DNA of 64,000 nt from Brachybacterium sp. EE-P12 (GTDB taxonomy: Bacteria; Actinomycetota; Actinomycetes; Actinomycetales; Dermabacteraceae), in NCBI RefSeq assembly GCF_003711805.1, contig NZ_QXCP01000004.1:124001-188000 (forward strand). The letters run 5' to 3'. A program made the translations under genes and the position numbers. This document shows, piece after piece, positions 8,781-16,470 of the stretch. The first letter of the stretch is position 1. Each line of letters begins with the position of its first letter. The notes beneath the pieces were generated by a model, which was given only the letters and a program-made list of their open reading frames with translations, did no database searches and had not been told where the DNA came from.

Positions 8781-8874
8781 GACCCGAGCGTACGCGGCGC
8801 CCTCGCCCCGCTCGCTGCTCGTGCCCGGGTCTCGTCCCAAGGGAGGAGGACCCGGCCGAGCCCTGCCACGGACG

Positions 8875-9633
8875 ATGGAGACCATGGACATGCTTCCCGC
8901 CGTCGCCGGCCCGCTCGGGCTCGTGGTGCTCGCCCTCGTCGACTCGACCTCGATGGGCACCCTCGTCATCCCGCTGATCCTGCTGGTGGTGGGGGAGGGC
9001 GGGGCACGGCGCGTCAGCTCCCGCACGCTGCTGTACCTGCTGATCATCGGGGTGTTCTACCTGCTGCTCGGCATCGCGCTGCTCGCGGGGCTGCTGCCGC
9101 TCATGGACCGGCTCGGCCACCTCCTGGCGACGCCGCAGGTGATGCTCGTCCTCGCCCTGGCCGGGGCGGCCCTGGTGTGGTGGTCCTTCCGCATCGACCC
9201 CGCCGCGATCAGGAAGCGCGGCGGCGACCCGGAGGCCTCCGCCCGGCGCTGGACCGCCCGCGCCCGCTCCGCCTCCGGCCGGCCCTCCGCCCTGGTCGCC
9301 CTCGCCCTCGGCGCGGGACTGATCGAGGCGGCGTCGATGATCCCCTATCTCGCTGCGCTCGGGATCATCGCCGACCTCGGACTCGGCCTCCCGCGCGGCG
9401 CGCTCGTGCTCGTCGGCTACTGCGCGGTCATGATCCTGCCGGCTCTCGTGCTGTGCGGGGTGCGGCTGCTGCTCGGCCGGAGGGGCGACCGCGTCCTCGA
9501 ACGGGTCCACGACTGGGCGGTGCGCCATGCGAGCGGCGCGTTCTCCTGGACCGTCGGGATCATCGGGGTGCTCCTGCTGCTGAACACCGCGGGCCCGGCG
9601 CTCACCTGGCTGACCGGGGGACAGATCGCCTGA
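8875..9633 (+). CDS. GAP-family (SfLAP/LysE-like) membrane protein
   Basis: A protein of about 252 residues with six or more hydrophobic segments and the pattern of the GAP family (Sap/SfLAP, originally described for lipid addressing in mycobacteria). The first segment has VLALVDSTSMGTLVIPLILLV, and ALGAGLIEAASMIPYLAALGII lies mid-protein. Paired small-residue helices resemble LysE-type exporters. Three nearby ATGs (8875, 8884, 8890) are in frame and none has an ideally placed ribosome site; a GGGAGGAGG lies about 25 bases upstream. Substrate unknown. It is divergent from the second kinase gene. Confidence 0.75.
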   Translation: METMDMLPAVAGPLGLVVLALVDSTSMGTLVIPLILLVVGEGGARRVSSRTLLYLLIIGVFYLLLGIALLAGLLPLMDRLGHLLATPQVMLVLALAGAALVWWSFRIDPAAIRKRGGDPEASARRWTARARSASGRPSALVALALGAGLIEAASMIPYLAALGIIADLGLGLPRGALVLVGYCAVMILPALVLCGVRLLLGRRGDRVLERVHDWAVRHASGAFSWTVGIIGVLLLLNTAGPALTWLTGGQIA

Positions 9634-9653
9634 GATCACCACGGAACAGGCGC

Positions 9654-9733
9654 GACGAAGCGTACACTCGGCGCTGTGACCAGGGTAAACAAGGGTACTC
9701 TCCGGTCATTTAGCCCGCAATGTCCGCTTCGTC
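9654..9733 (+). promoter_or_regulatory. Widely spaced inverted repeat in leader of HTH-less LacI gene
   Basis: GACGAAGCG (9654-9662) and CGCTTCGTC (9725-9733) are perfect 9-base complements separated by 62 bases, and the second arm abuts the ribosome site GGAGGTGA at 9735-9742. In RNA this could form a long-range stem that presents or hides the ribosome site. Between the arms lies a repeated AGGGTA. Functional meaning is inference. Confidence 0.35.
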
Positions 9734-9748
9734 CGGAGGTGAGTCCCG

Positions 9749-10624
9749 GTGGTCGCTGCGAATCAGCCTCTCGCCACGCCCCATGACCATCCGGGCCGGG
9801 GAGGCGGCATCGTCCTGGCGCTGAGGAGCTTCAGCGACCCCTGGGGCGTCCAGCTGGTCAGCCAGGTGCGCGAGGACGCGCTCCCGCTGGGTCGATCCAC
9901 CCTCGTCCTCACCGACCCGCGCTGGTACGAGCACCTGCTGGGCGCCGCGGCCGATGCCGCGCTGCTCACCGCGGTCGATCTCGAGGAGGACGGACCTCAG
10001 CGCGTGCGCCGGCTCGCGAGCAGCATCCGCAGCGGGCTCGTCGCCTTCAGCGCGCAGATGGAGCCCGAGGGGTTCGACGTGGTCAGCTCGAGCCCGGTCC
10101 CCTCCGTGCACCGCGCCTACGCCGCGCTCCGCGAGCACCATGGGCGCGTCCACTTCCTCGCCCCCGATCTGAGCTCCCGTCCGGGCGGGACCTTCTCCGT
10201 GCCCCGGGCCCGCGCCTTCCTCGATGCGGTCGGCAGGCACGGCGACGGCCCCGCAGAGAGCCTCGTGCGGCTCACCGCCAAGGGCAGCCGTGCGACCTTC
10301 GAGAGCGCCCTGGACTGGCTGCGCGGGCCAGGCCGCCCCGCCGCCGTGATCTGCTGCACCGGTTACCAGGCCCTCGCGCTGCGCCTGGCCGCCGAGCAGG
10401 TGCACGTGCGCGTCCCCGAGGAGCTCGAGATCATCGCCATCGGCGACGTCCCGGCCGAGGCCGAGCTGCTCGGCCCGATCAGCTACTACGGGGTGGACGA
10501 CGTCTTCGCGCGACTCTCCGCGCTGGTCGTGGACCGGGCCCTGGAATGCGGGGACCGTCCCGGCCGCCTGCACCGCTTCGACTGGGAGTTCTTCCCCGGA
10601 GCCACCACCTGCGACGAGACCTGA
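9749..10624 (+). CDS. HTH-less LacI paralogue (effector-binding domain only)
   Basis: A 291-residue protein closely similar over its whole length to the effector domain of the LacI regulator at 1758. Shared blocks are GRGGGIVLAL, DPWGVQL, RWYE.LLGA.ADAAL, LVAFSAQMEPEGFDVVSSSP, GPISYYGV and FFPGATT. The N-terminal helix-turn-helix and hinge (about 57 residues) are missing, and the 115 bases upstream cannot encode them in any frame. The GTG start has an excellent ribosome site (GGAGGTGA, 9735-9742), so the shortened form appears to be a real, translated product and not a degraded gene. It could heterodimerise with the full-length regulator or act as a free sugar-binding protein; both are inference. 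An S33-type hydrolase gene follows after 19 bases. Confidence 0.8.
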   Translation: MVAANQPLATPHDHPGRGGGIVLALRSFSDPWGVQLVSQVREDALPLGRSTLVLTDPRWYEHLLGAAADAALLTAVDLEEDGPQRVRRLASSIRSGLVAFSAQMEPEGFDVVSSSPVPSVHRAYAALREHHGRVHFLAPDLSSRPGGTFSVPRARAFLDAVGRHGDGPAESLVRLTAKGSRATFESALDWLRGPGRPAAVICCTGYQALALRLAAEQVHVRVPEELEIIAIGDVPAEAELLGPISYYGVDDVFARLSALVVDRALECGDRPGRLHRFDWEFFPGATTCDET

Positions 10625-10643
10625 CGGACCCCGAGGAGACGCC

Positions 10644-11942
10644 ATGACCACCGACCTCCGCCGCACCGACTGGACCCTGCCCGGCCTGCACCTCGCCGAC
10701 CTCATCCTCCCTGTCCCGCTGGACCATGCGGACCCCGACGGGAGCCGGCTCGAGCTCTTCGCGCGCCTGGTCTCCCGGCCCGACGGCGAGGATCTCCCTG
10801 TCCTCGTCTACCTCCAGGGAGGCCCCGGCTCCGAGGCGCCGCGCCCCCTGGACCCCACCTCGCCGCCCTGGCTCCCGCGCGCCCTGCGCGAGCATCGGGT
10901 GCTCATGCTCGACCAGCGCGGCACCGGCCGCTCTGCCCCCGTCGGCCTCGACGCGCCGCTGCCCGAGGGGGCGATCCCCGGCGCGCGCACCCTGCGGGAG
11001 GCGACCTCCGCCCAGCAGGCCAGGTACCTCCAGCTCTTCCGCGCCGACGCGATCGTCGCCGACGCCGAGCTGCTGCGCGAGGCCCTCGGGCTCGAGCGCT
11101 GGTCCCTGCTGGGCCAGTCCTTCGGCGGCTTCACGACGCTGCGCTATCTCTCGGCCGCCGCGCACGGCGTCGAGAAGGCGCTGTTCACCGGAGGCCTGCC
11201 GACCGTCGGCCCCGGCATGGACGAGGTGTACCGGACCACCTGGGCGGGGATGGTCGAGCGCAGCGAGCGGTACTGGGCGCGCTTCCCCGGCGACCGCGAC
11301 CGCTTCCGCCGCCTGGCCGACGCCGCCGCGGCCGGCACCCTGTGCGTCCCTGGCGGGCGCGCCGTCGGCGTGGAGTCGCTGCGCCGCCTCGGCCACCTGC
11401 TCGGCGCCTCCCAGGGCGCCGAGCGCCTCCACCTCCTGCTCGAGCTCGATCCCGCCTCCCCGGCCTTCGCCCACGACCTCGCCGCGGCCCTGCCCTTCTC
11501 GGGTCGGAACCCGCTGTACGCCGTGATCCACGAGAGCTGCTGGGCCGACGGGGTCGCCACCCGCTGGGCCGCGGACCGCACGATGCCGAACGAGGTGGCC
11601 GAGGACCCGACGCTCCTCGCCGGAGAGCACGTCCACCGCGAGCTCTTCGCCGAGGACCCCGAGCTCGCCCCCTGGGCCGAGGCCGCCGATCTCCTGGCCG
11701 AGCACGGGTGGCACCGCCTCTACGACGAGCAGGCGCTGCGCGCGGCCGAGGTCCCCGGCGCCGCCGCCGTCTACTACGACGACGCCTACGTCCCGCGCGA
11801 GTTCTCGATGGCGACCGCCGGCCTGCTGCCCGGCCTGCGCACCTGGGTCACCAGCGAGCACGAGCACAACGGCCTGCGCGCGAGCGGCGAGGGCGTCCTC
11901 GACCACCTCCTGGACCTCGCAGCAGGGCTCCGCGCCGCCTGA
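10644..11942 (+). CDS. Alpha/beta hydrolase, prolyl aminopeptidase-like (peptidase S33)
   Basis: A 432-residue cytosolic hydrolase without a signal peptide. The oxyanion-hole block is LQGGPGSE near residue 53, LDQRGTGRS near 90 is the typical S33 signature, and the nucleophile elbow GQSFGGF lies near 155. The likely acid is in YYDDAYVPREF and the likely His in TSEHEHNGLRASG at the C-terminus. These match the proline iminopeptidase subfamily that removes N-terminal proline, although substrate range in this subfamily is broad. The gene is 19 bases after the HTH-less LacI paralogue with GAGGAGACGCC before the ATG, so they form a probable operon. Confidence 0.85.
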   Translation: MTTDLRRTDWTLPGLHLADLILPVPLDHADPDGSRLELFARLVSRPDGEDLPVLVYLQGGPGSEAPRPLDPTSPPWLPRALREHRVLMLDQRGTGRSAPVGLDAPLPEGAIPGARTLREATSAQQARYLQLFRADAIVADAELLREALGLERWSLLGQSFGGFTTLRYLSAAAHGVEKALFTGGLPTVGPGMDEVYRTTWAGMVERSERYWARFPGDRDRFRRLADAAAAGTLCVPGGRAVGVESLRRLGHLLGASQGAERLHLLLELDPASPAFAHDLAAALPFSGRNPLYAVIHESCWADGVATRWAADRTMPNEVAEDPTLLAGEHVHRELFAEDPELAPWAEAADLLAEHGWHRLYDEQALRAAEVPGAAAVYYDDAYVPREFSMATAGLLPGLRTWVTSEHEHNGLRASGEGVLDHLLDLAAGLRAA

Positions 11943-11943
11943 T

Positions 11944-11997
11944 CCGCCCCGACATCCGCCGCACCCCGCCCCGCCCCGACATCCGCCGCACCCCGCC
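11944..11997 (+). repeat. Perfect tandem duplication, 27 bp x 2
   Basis: Two identical 27-base units (11944-11970 and 11971-11997), beginning CCGCCCCGACATCCGCC, lie directly after the hydrolase stop codon and six bases before the first 71-bp palindromic element. Exact identity implies a recent duplication. The unit is not coding. Confidence 0.85.
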
Positions 11998-12003
11998 CGA
12001 TCT

Positions 12004-12074
12004 GCACAAAGGGGCGTCCAGCGGCACGCTGCGGCGCTGAACTCCTCGGCGTGCCGCTGGACGCCCCTTTGTGC
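12004..12074 (+). repeat. 71-bp palindromic element, copy 1 (forward)
   Basis: Perfect 25-bp inverted repeat: left arm 12004-12028 begins GCACAAAGGGGCG, right arm 12050-12074. The 21-base loop contains GCGGCGCTGAACTCCTCG. It lies after the S33 hydrolase gene and before the AbiEi/DUF559 gene. Two further copies, at 13057 and 16471, have exactly the same length. The loop is asymmetric and conserved, which gives the element an orientation and argues for a propagated unit beyond a simple terminator, though it could also stop transcription. The 109 bases from 12075 to the next gene hold only pyrimidine-rich sequence. Confidence 0.85.
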
Positions 12075-12183
12075 GGGGGGCCTCTCACCCAACGGCCTCT
12101 CACCGTCCCTCCCCACCCCGACCCTCTCCACAATCCGCCCCCGCCCGACGCCAGCCCGGCACCTGCCCCGGCATCGTGCCGCC

Positions 12184-13041
12184 ATGGACCCCCGCACCCC
12201 GCTCCGCCGTCGACTTCATGTCTGGAACACCGCCGATCTCCGCGCAGCCGGGGTGACCCGACATCGTCAGCAGGCACTGCTCGCCAAGGGCGTGCTGCGC
12301 AGCTACGGCGGCGGATGGTTCGGCACCTCTCGGACGTCTGCCGAGGTGGCCGGTGCGCTCTCCCGGGGTAATCGTCTGACCTGCTTCTCTGCGGCGCGCA
12401 TCCACGGGCTGTGGACGCCGGCCCTCGAAGGAGTGCACGAGGTCTCGCGCCGCACCGCGGGAGAGGAGCGGCCTGGGCTCGTGGTGGCGCACACTCCCGC
12501 GCTGCGCCGGTGGCCGGACGACGAGCCCGTGATGCCCCTGCCGATCGCGCTGACCCATGCCCTCACCTGCCTCGATGCGGAATCGGCCGCCGTGCTTCTC
12601 GAGTCGGCGCTCGAGCGTCGCCTGCTCGTGCCGTCGCAGGTCGACGCACTGCTCGCCGAGGCGCCTGCTCGGCAGCGGCGCGCGGTGGGACGGGTCAGCG
12701 CGCTCGCAGGCTCCGGTTCCGAGACCAGGGTGCGGCGGTATCTCGAGCGGCGCGGTGTGCGGGTACGCGAACAGGTCCCGGTGTTCGACGGCGGACGGGT
12801 GGACCTGCTGGTGGGAGACCGACTCGTCATCGAGTGCGACAGCGTCCGGCATCACGGTGGGCGCTCCCAGTATTACAAGGACAGGCGGCGGGATCGGGCC
12901 TCCCTGGTCGAGGGGTGCCTGGTGCTGCGCCTGACCTGGGAGGACATCTGGCTCCGCTGGGAGGAGACCGCTGCGGTGCTGCGGACGCTGATCCGGAGGC
13001 GGGTGCATCGCGGGCAGCGCATCGGCGGGGTCGGTTCGTAG
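12184..13041 (+). CDS. AbiEi-type antitoxin N-domain plus DUF559 (PD-(D/E)XK-like) protein
   Basis: A 285-residue protein of a type widespread in actinobacteria. The N-terminus (about 1-60) resembles the winged-helix AbiEi antitoxin domain (WNTADLRAAGVTRHRQQALL). The C-terminus (about 175-265) is a DUF559/Vsr-like fold with nuclease-type residues Glu180, Asp207 (GRVDLLVGD) and Glu217/Asp219 (IECDS), then RRRDRASLVEGCLVLRLTW. No AbiEii toxin gene is adjacent. The function of these proteins is not established; the nuclease activity is inferred from the residue pattern. The gene is bracketed by 71-bp palindromic elements in opposite orientations. Alternative: a stand-alone regulator. Confidence 0.75.
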   Translation: MDPRTPLRRRLHVWNTADLRAAGVTRHRQQALLAKGVLRSYGGGWFGTSRTSAEVAGALSRGNRLTCFSAARIHGLWTPALEGVHEVSRRTAGEERPGLVVAHTPALRRWPDDEPVMPLPIALTHALTCLDAESAAVLLESALERRLLVPSQVDALLAEAPARQRRAVGRVSALAGSGSETRVRRYLERRGVRVREQVPVFDGGRVDLLVGDRLVIECDSVRHHGGRSQYYKDRRRDRASLVEGCLVLRLTWEDIWLRWEETAAVLRTLIRRRVHRGQRIGGVGS

Positions 13042-13056
13042 GCACCGGCGGCGCCG

Positions 13057-13127
13057 GCGAAAAGGGGCGTCCAGCGGCACGTCGAGGAGCTCAGCGCCGC
13101 GACGCGTCGCTGGACGCCCCTTTCTGC
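13057..13127 (-). repeat. 71-bp palindromic element, copy 2 (reverse)
   Basis: Same element as at 12004 but on the other strand. The innermost perfect stem is 13061-13076 with 13108-13123 (AAAGGGGCGTCCAGCG). Read on the minus strand the loop is GCGGCGCTGAGCTCCTCG, which differs from copy 1 at one of 18 positions. It begins 15 bases after the stop of the AbiEi/DUF559 gene. Between it and the promoter at 13250 I see only a short 24-codon open frame without support. Confidence 0.85.
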
Positions 13128-13249
13128 AGGGATGGGACGCTGGACATGCCCGCCGAGCTCCGCCTCCACGTCGACGGACTCCGTCGGCGCTGGGGCACCG
13201 ACCCCTCGACCTCCTCCTGACCTCCACTCCGCGGACCTCCCCGAATCGG

Positions 13250-13278
13250 TTGTGACCCCCGCCACGCCCCGGTAGCGT
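13250..13278 (+). promoter_or_regulatory. Sigma-70-like promoter of the namZ-nagZ pair
   Basis: TTGTGA (13250-13255), a 17-base spacer and TAGCGT (13273-13278), 54 bases before the GTG start of the GH171 gene. Spacing is ideal and TAGCGT recurs as a -10 box at 41467. Prediction only. Confidence 0.55.
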
Positions 13279-13331
13279 GGCTGACTGCGCCCATGGCCGG
13301 CGCGATCCGACGACGACGACGGAGGTCCCCC

Positions 13332-14675
13332 GTGAACCCTGCAGCCTCGCCCCAGAGCGCATCCCCCGAGGCCCGCCCCGGCAGGCGCCGGGTCCTCGCG
13401 AGCCTCGGCGCCCTCCCCGCGGGGGCCGTCCTCGCCGGTGCCGCCTCCGCCCAGGCCGCGCCGGGCCGCGGAAGGGCGACGCGGGACGCCGACGGCTTCC
13501 GCCTGGGTGTCGAGAACCTCCTCGAGGCCGGCTCGCTCGAGACGCTGCGCGATCAGCGTGTCGGCCTGATCACGAACCCCACCGGTGCCGACCGCGAGCT
13601 GCGCTCCACGATCGATCTCCTGGTCGAGGCGCAGGAAGAGGGCGGGTTCGAGATGACGGCGCTGTTCGGGCCCGAGCACGGGGTGCGCGGTGCGGAGCCG
13701 GCCGGCGGCTCCGTCGGCGACTACGTCGACGAGAAGACCGGCCTGCCGGTCCGCTCCCTGTACGGGGAGACCCAGAAGCCCACCCCGGAGATGCTGGCCG
13801 ACGTCGACGTGCTCGTCTTCGACATCCAGGACATCGGTGCTCGTTTCTACACCTACATCTGGACCCTGTACTACGCGATGGAGGCGGCGGGGGAGAACGA
13901 CAAGCGGTTCATCGTGCTGGATCGCCCGAACCCCCTGGGCACCGACATCGAGGGCTTCCTGCTCGAGCCGGAGCTGTCCTCCTTCGTGGGGCTGCGCGAG
14001 ATCCCGCAGACCCACGGCCTCACCGTCGGTGAGCTCGCCCGGCTGTTCAACGGCGAGTTCCTCGACGGGAAGGTCTCCCTCGAGGTGATCGAGATGAGCG
14101 GCTACGACCCCGAGGACCCGCCCGTGGCGGACCTGCCCTGGGTGCTGCCCTCCCCGAACATCCCCACCCCGGACACGGCCGTGGTCTACGCCGGCACGGG
14201 GCTGATCGAGTCGCTGAACATCTCCGAGGGGCGCGGCACCACCACGCCCTTCCTCTGGTTCGGCGCCCCCTTCATCACCGAGTCCCACATCGATGCGATC
14301 ATCGCCGATCTCCGCGCGGCCGAGCTGCCGGGCGTGCTCTACCGTCCGATGTTCGCCACCCCCACCACCTCCAAGCAGGCCGGGGAGTTCTGCGGCGGGA
14401 TCCAGCTGCACCTCACCGACGCGGCGGCTTACGAGCCGGTGCGCACCGGCATCCACGTGCTCGCCGCGCTGCTGCGGAACGTCGAGGAGGTCGACTGGCG
14501 CGAGGGCGAGGACTGCCGCACCGCCGAGGACGTGTGCTGGATCGACAAGCTCACCGGCACCGGCCGCACCCGCGCGATGCTCGAGGACGGCGAGTCCCCC
14601 GAGGCGATCGTCGCGGCCTGGCGGCGCGAGGCACGGCGCTTCGAGGTCACCGCCGAGCGCTACCGCCTCTACTGA
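13332..14675 (+). CDS. namZ: Exo-beta-N-acetylmuramidase NamZ (DUF1343, GH171), exported
   Basis: A 447-residue protein with a twin-Arg type signal (GRRRVLASLG near residue 17, then a hydrophobic stretch to AQAAPG). The mature part carries the DUF1343/GH171 hallmarks: GLITNPTGADRELRSTIDLL, FGPEHGVRG, FDIQDIGARFYTYIWTL, LDRPNPLGT, LPSPNIPTPDTAVVYAGT and SEGRGTTTPF. GH171 enzymes remove terminal MurNAc from the non-reducing end of peptidoglycan fragments. The GTG start has GGAGG at 13321-13325. A GH3 NagZ-like gene follows after 20 bases; together they would strip MurNAc and GlcNAc alternately from glycan chains outside the cell. Confidence 0.85.
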   Translation: MNPAASPQSASPEARPGRRRVLASLGALPAGAVLAGAASAQAAPGRGRATRDADGFRLGVENLLEAGSLETLRDQRVGLITNPTGADRELRSTIDLLVEAQEEGGFEMTALFGPEHGVRGAEPAGGSVGDYVDEKTGLPVRSLYGETQKPTPEMLADVDVLVFDIQDIGARFYTYIWTLYYAMEAAGENDKRFIVLDRPNPLGTDIEGFLLEPELSSFVGLREIPQTHGLTVGELARLFNGEFLDGKVSLEVIEMSGYDPEDPPVADLPWVLPSPNIPTPDTAVVYAGTGLIESLNISEGRGTTTPFLWFGAPFITESHIDAIIADLRAAELPGVLYRPMFATPTTSKQAGEFCGGIQLHLTDAAAYEPVRTGIHVLAALLRNVEEVDWREGEDCRTAEDVCWIDKLTGTGRTRAMLEDGESPEAIVAAWRREARRFEVTAERYRLY

Positions 14676-14695
14676 GCAGCGAAGGGACACTCGTC

Positions 14696-16462
14696 ATGGC
14701 TCCCACGGATCGTCATCTCTCCCGCCGCGCCTTCACCGCGGCCGCGCTCGCGGGCACCGGAGCCGCCGTCGCCCTGCCCGCGGCCCAGGCCGCGCCCGCC
14801 CCGGCCGCGGGCGGCGAGGACGCCCGGATCGCGGAGCTCCTCGCAGGGATGAGCATCGAGCAGAAGATCGGGCAGCTGTTCGTCGCCGTCGGCTACGGCT
14901 CCCGCGCCGATCAGGCGCACGAGTCGAACACCTCCACCACCGGCGTGGACACGATCGCGGAGATCGTCCGCACCCATCACGTGGGCGGGCTGATCTTCTT
15001 CGTGTGGAGCGAGAACCTCGAGAGCATCGAGCAGATCGCGACGCTCTCGAACGACGCGCAGGACGCCGCTCTCGACTCCGGCGGCATCCCGCTGGTGATC
15101 AGCGCCGACGAGGAGCGCGGCGTCGTCCACCGCCTGCCCGAGCCCGCCACCCCGCTGCCGGGGCAGATGGCGCTCGGGGCGACCGGCTCGCGCGCCCACG
15201 CCCGGAAGGCGGGGGAGATCGTCGGCGCGGAGATGCGCGCCGCCGGCCTCCACCAGGCCTTCTCCCCGGTCGTCGACGTGAACGTCGAAGCACGGAACCC
15301 GGTGATCGGGGTGCGCTCTCTCGGGGCGGACCCCGGTGCCGTCGCACGTCTGGCCGCCGCCCAGATCAAGGGGCTGCAGGGCGCGGACTGCTCCGCCGCC
15401 GCGAAGCACTTCCCCGGCCACGGCGACACGGCGGTCGACTCCCACCTGGGCCTGCCCGTCATCGAGCACACGCGCAAGGAGCTCGACGAGCTGGACCTGC
15501 CGCCCTTCGTCGCCGCGATCGACGAGGGCATCGACTCGATCATGACCGCGCACATCATGGTCCCGGCGCTCGACGACTCCGGCGTCCCCGCGACCCTGTC
15601 CCACCCGATCCTCACCGGCCTGCTGCGCGAGGAGCTCGGCTTCGAGGGCGTGATCGTCACCGACTCCCTCGCGATGGAGGGTGTGCGCACCCTGTTCGAC
15701 GACGACCGGGTCCCGGTCGAGGCGATCCTCGCCGGCGCCGACCAGATGCTCATGCCGCCGGATCTCGTCGTCGCGATCGGCGGGGTGCGCGAGGCGGTCG
15801 CGAGCGGGGAGATCACCGAGGAGCGCCTGGATGAGTCGGTGCGGCGCATCCTCGCCCAGAAGCTGCGCCGCGGCCTGTTCGAGGACGTGCACGTGGACGT
15901 GGCCCGTGCGGAGGGCGCCATCGGCACCTCCCGCAGCCTCGGCGCGGCCCGGCGCATGGCCGAGGACTCCCTGACCCTGATCACCGAGCAGGAGGGCGCG
16001 CTGCCGCTCGCCGAGGGGGCGACGGTGCTGGTCACCGGGGCCGGCACTGCGGAGAAGCTCGACGTGGTGGTCGACGCGCTCATCGAGCTCGGCCATGCCG
16101 CGACGGCGCTCGTGGACGCGGGCCCGGAGCGGGCCGCCGAGGCCGCCGCTGCGGTCGACGCGGTGCTCGTGCTCACCTCGTCCTCCGGCTTCACCACCCC
16201 CGCCGCACAGGTCGAGCTCGTCGGCGCGCTCGCCGCGACCGGCACCCCCGTCGTCCACGCCGCGCTGCGCAACCCCTACGACGTGGTCCACGTGGGGGAG
16301 GTCGCGGCCTCGATCGCCGCCTACGGCAACGCCGACGCCTCGCTGCGCGCCCTCGCCGGCGTGCTCGCGGGGACCGTGGCCGCCCGCGGCAAGCTCCCGG
16401 TCGCGATCCCCGCGGCCGACGGGACGGGCGAGGCGTTCCCGCTCGGCCACGGGCTGGGCTGA
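14696..16462 (+). CDS. nagZ: GH3 beta-N-acetylglucosaminidase (NagZ-like), exported
   Basis: A 588-residue secreted enzyme. The signal has SRRAFTAAALAG near residue 9 (twin-Arg type) and a cleavage region AAQAAPAP. The GH3 barrel contains KHFPGHGDT at about 237-245, the His-bearing loop signature of NagZ-type GH3 hexosaminidases, and the nucleophile Asp at about 323 in VTDSLAMEGV. A C-terminal domain (about 420-588) resembles the second GH3 domain found in B. subtilis-type NagZ. It follows namZ by 20 bases, so the two enzymes probably act together in cell-wall turnover. A 71-bp palindromic element begins nine bases after the stop. Confidence 0.88.
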   Translation: MAPTDRHLSRRAFTAAALAGTGAAVALPAAQAAPAPAAGGEDARIAELLAGMSIEQKIGQLFVAVGYGSRADQAHESNTSTTGVDTIAEIVRTHHVGGLIFFVWSENLESIEQIATLSNDAQDAALDSGGIPLVISADEERGVVHRLPEPATPLPGQMALGATGSRAHARKAGEIVGAEMRAAGLHQAFSPVVDVNVEARNPVIGVRSLGADPGAVARLAAAQIKGLQGADCSAAAKHFPGHGDTAVDSHLGLPVIEHTRKELDELDLPPFVAAIDEGIDSIMTAHIMVPALDDSGVPATLSHPILTGLLREELGFEGVIVTDSLAMEGVRTLFDDDRVPVEAILAGADQMLMPPDLVVAIGGVREAVASGEITEERLDESVRRILAQKLRRGLFEDVHVDVARAEGAIGTSRSLGAARRMAEDSLTLITEQEGALPLAEGATVLVTGAGTAEKLDVVVDALIELGHAATALVDAGPERAAEAAAAVDAVLVLTSSSGFTTPAAQVELVGALAATGTPVVHAALRNPYDVVHVGEVAASIAAYGNADASLRALAGVLAGTVAARGKLPVAIPAADGTGEAFPLGHGLG

Positions 16463-16470
16463 CTCCGTCT

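Noticed and set aside
9634-9748. Frameshifted HTH domain for the truncated LacI paralogue
   Set aside because: All frames of the gap were read; none gives an HTH or hinge pattern, and only 115 bases are available.
13146-13220. 24-codon frame after the second 71-bp element
   Set aside because: No ribosome site and no similarity; too short to support.
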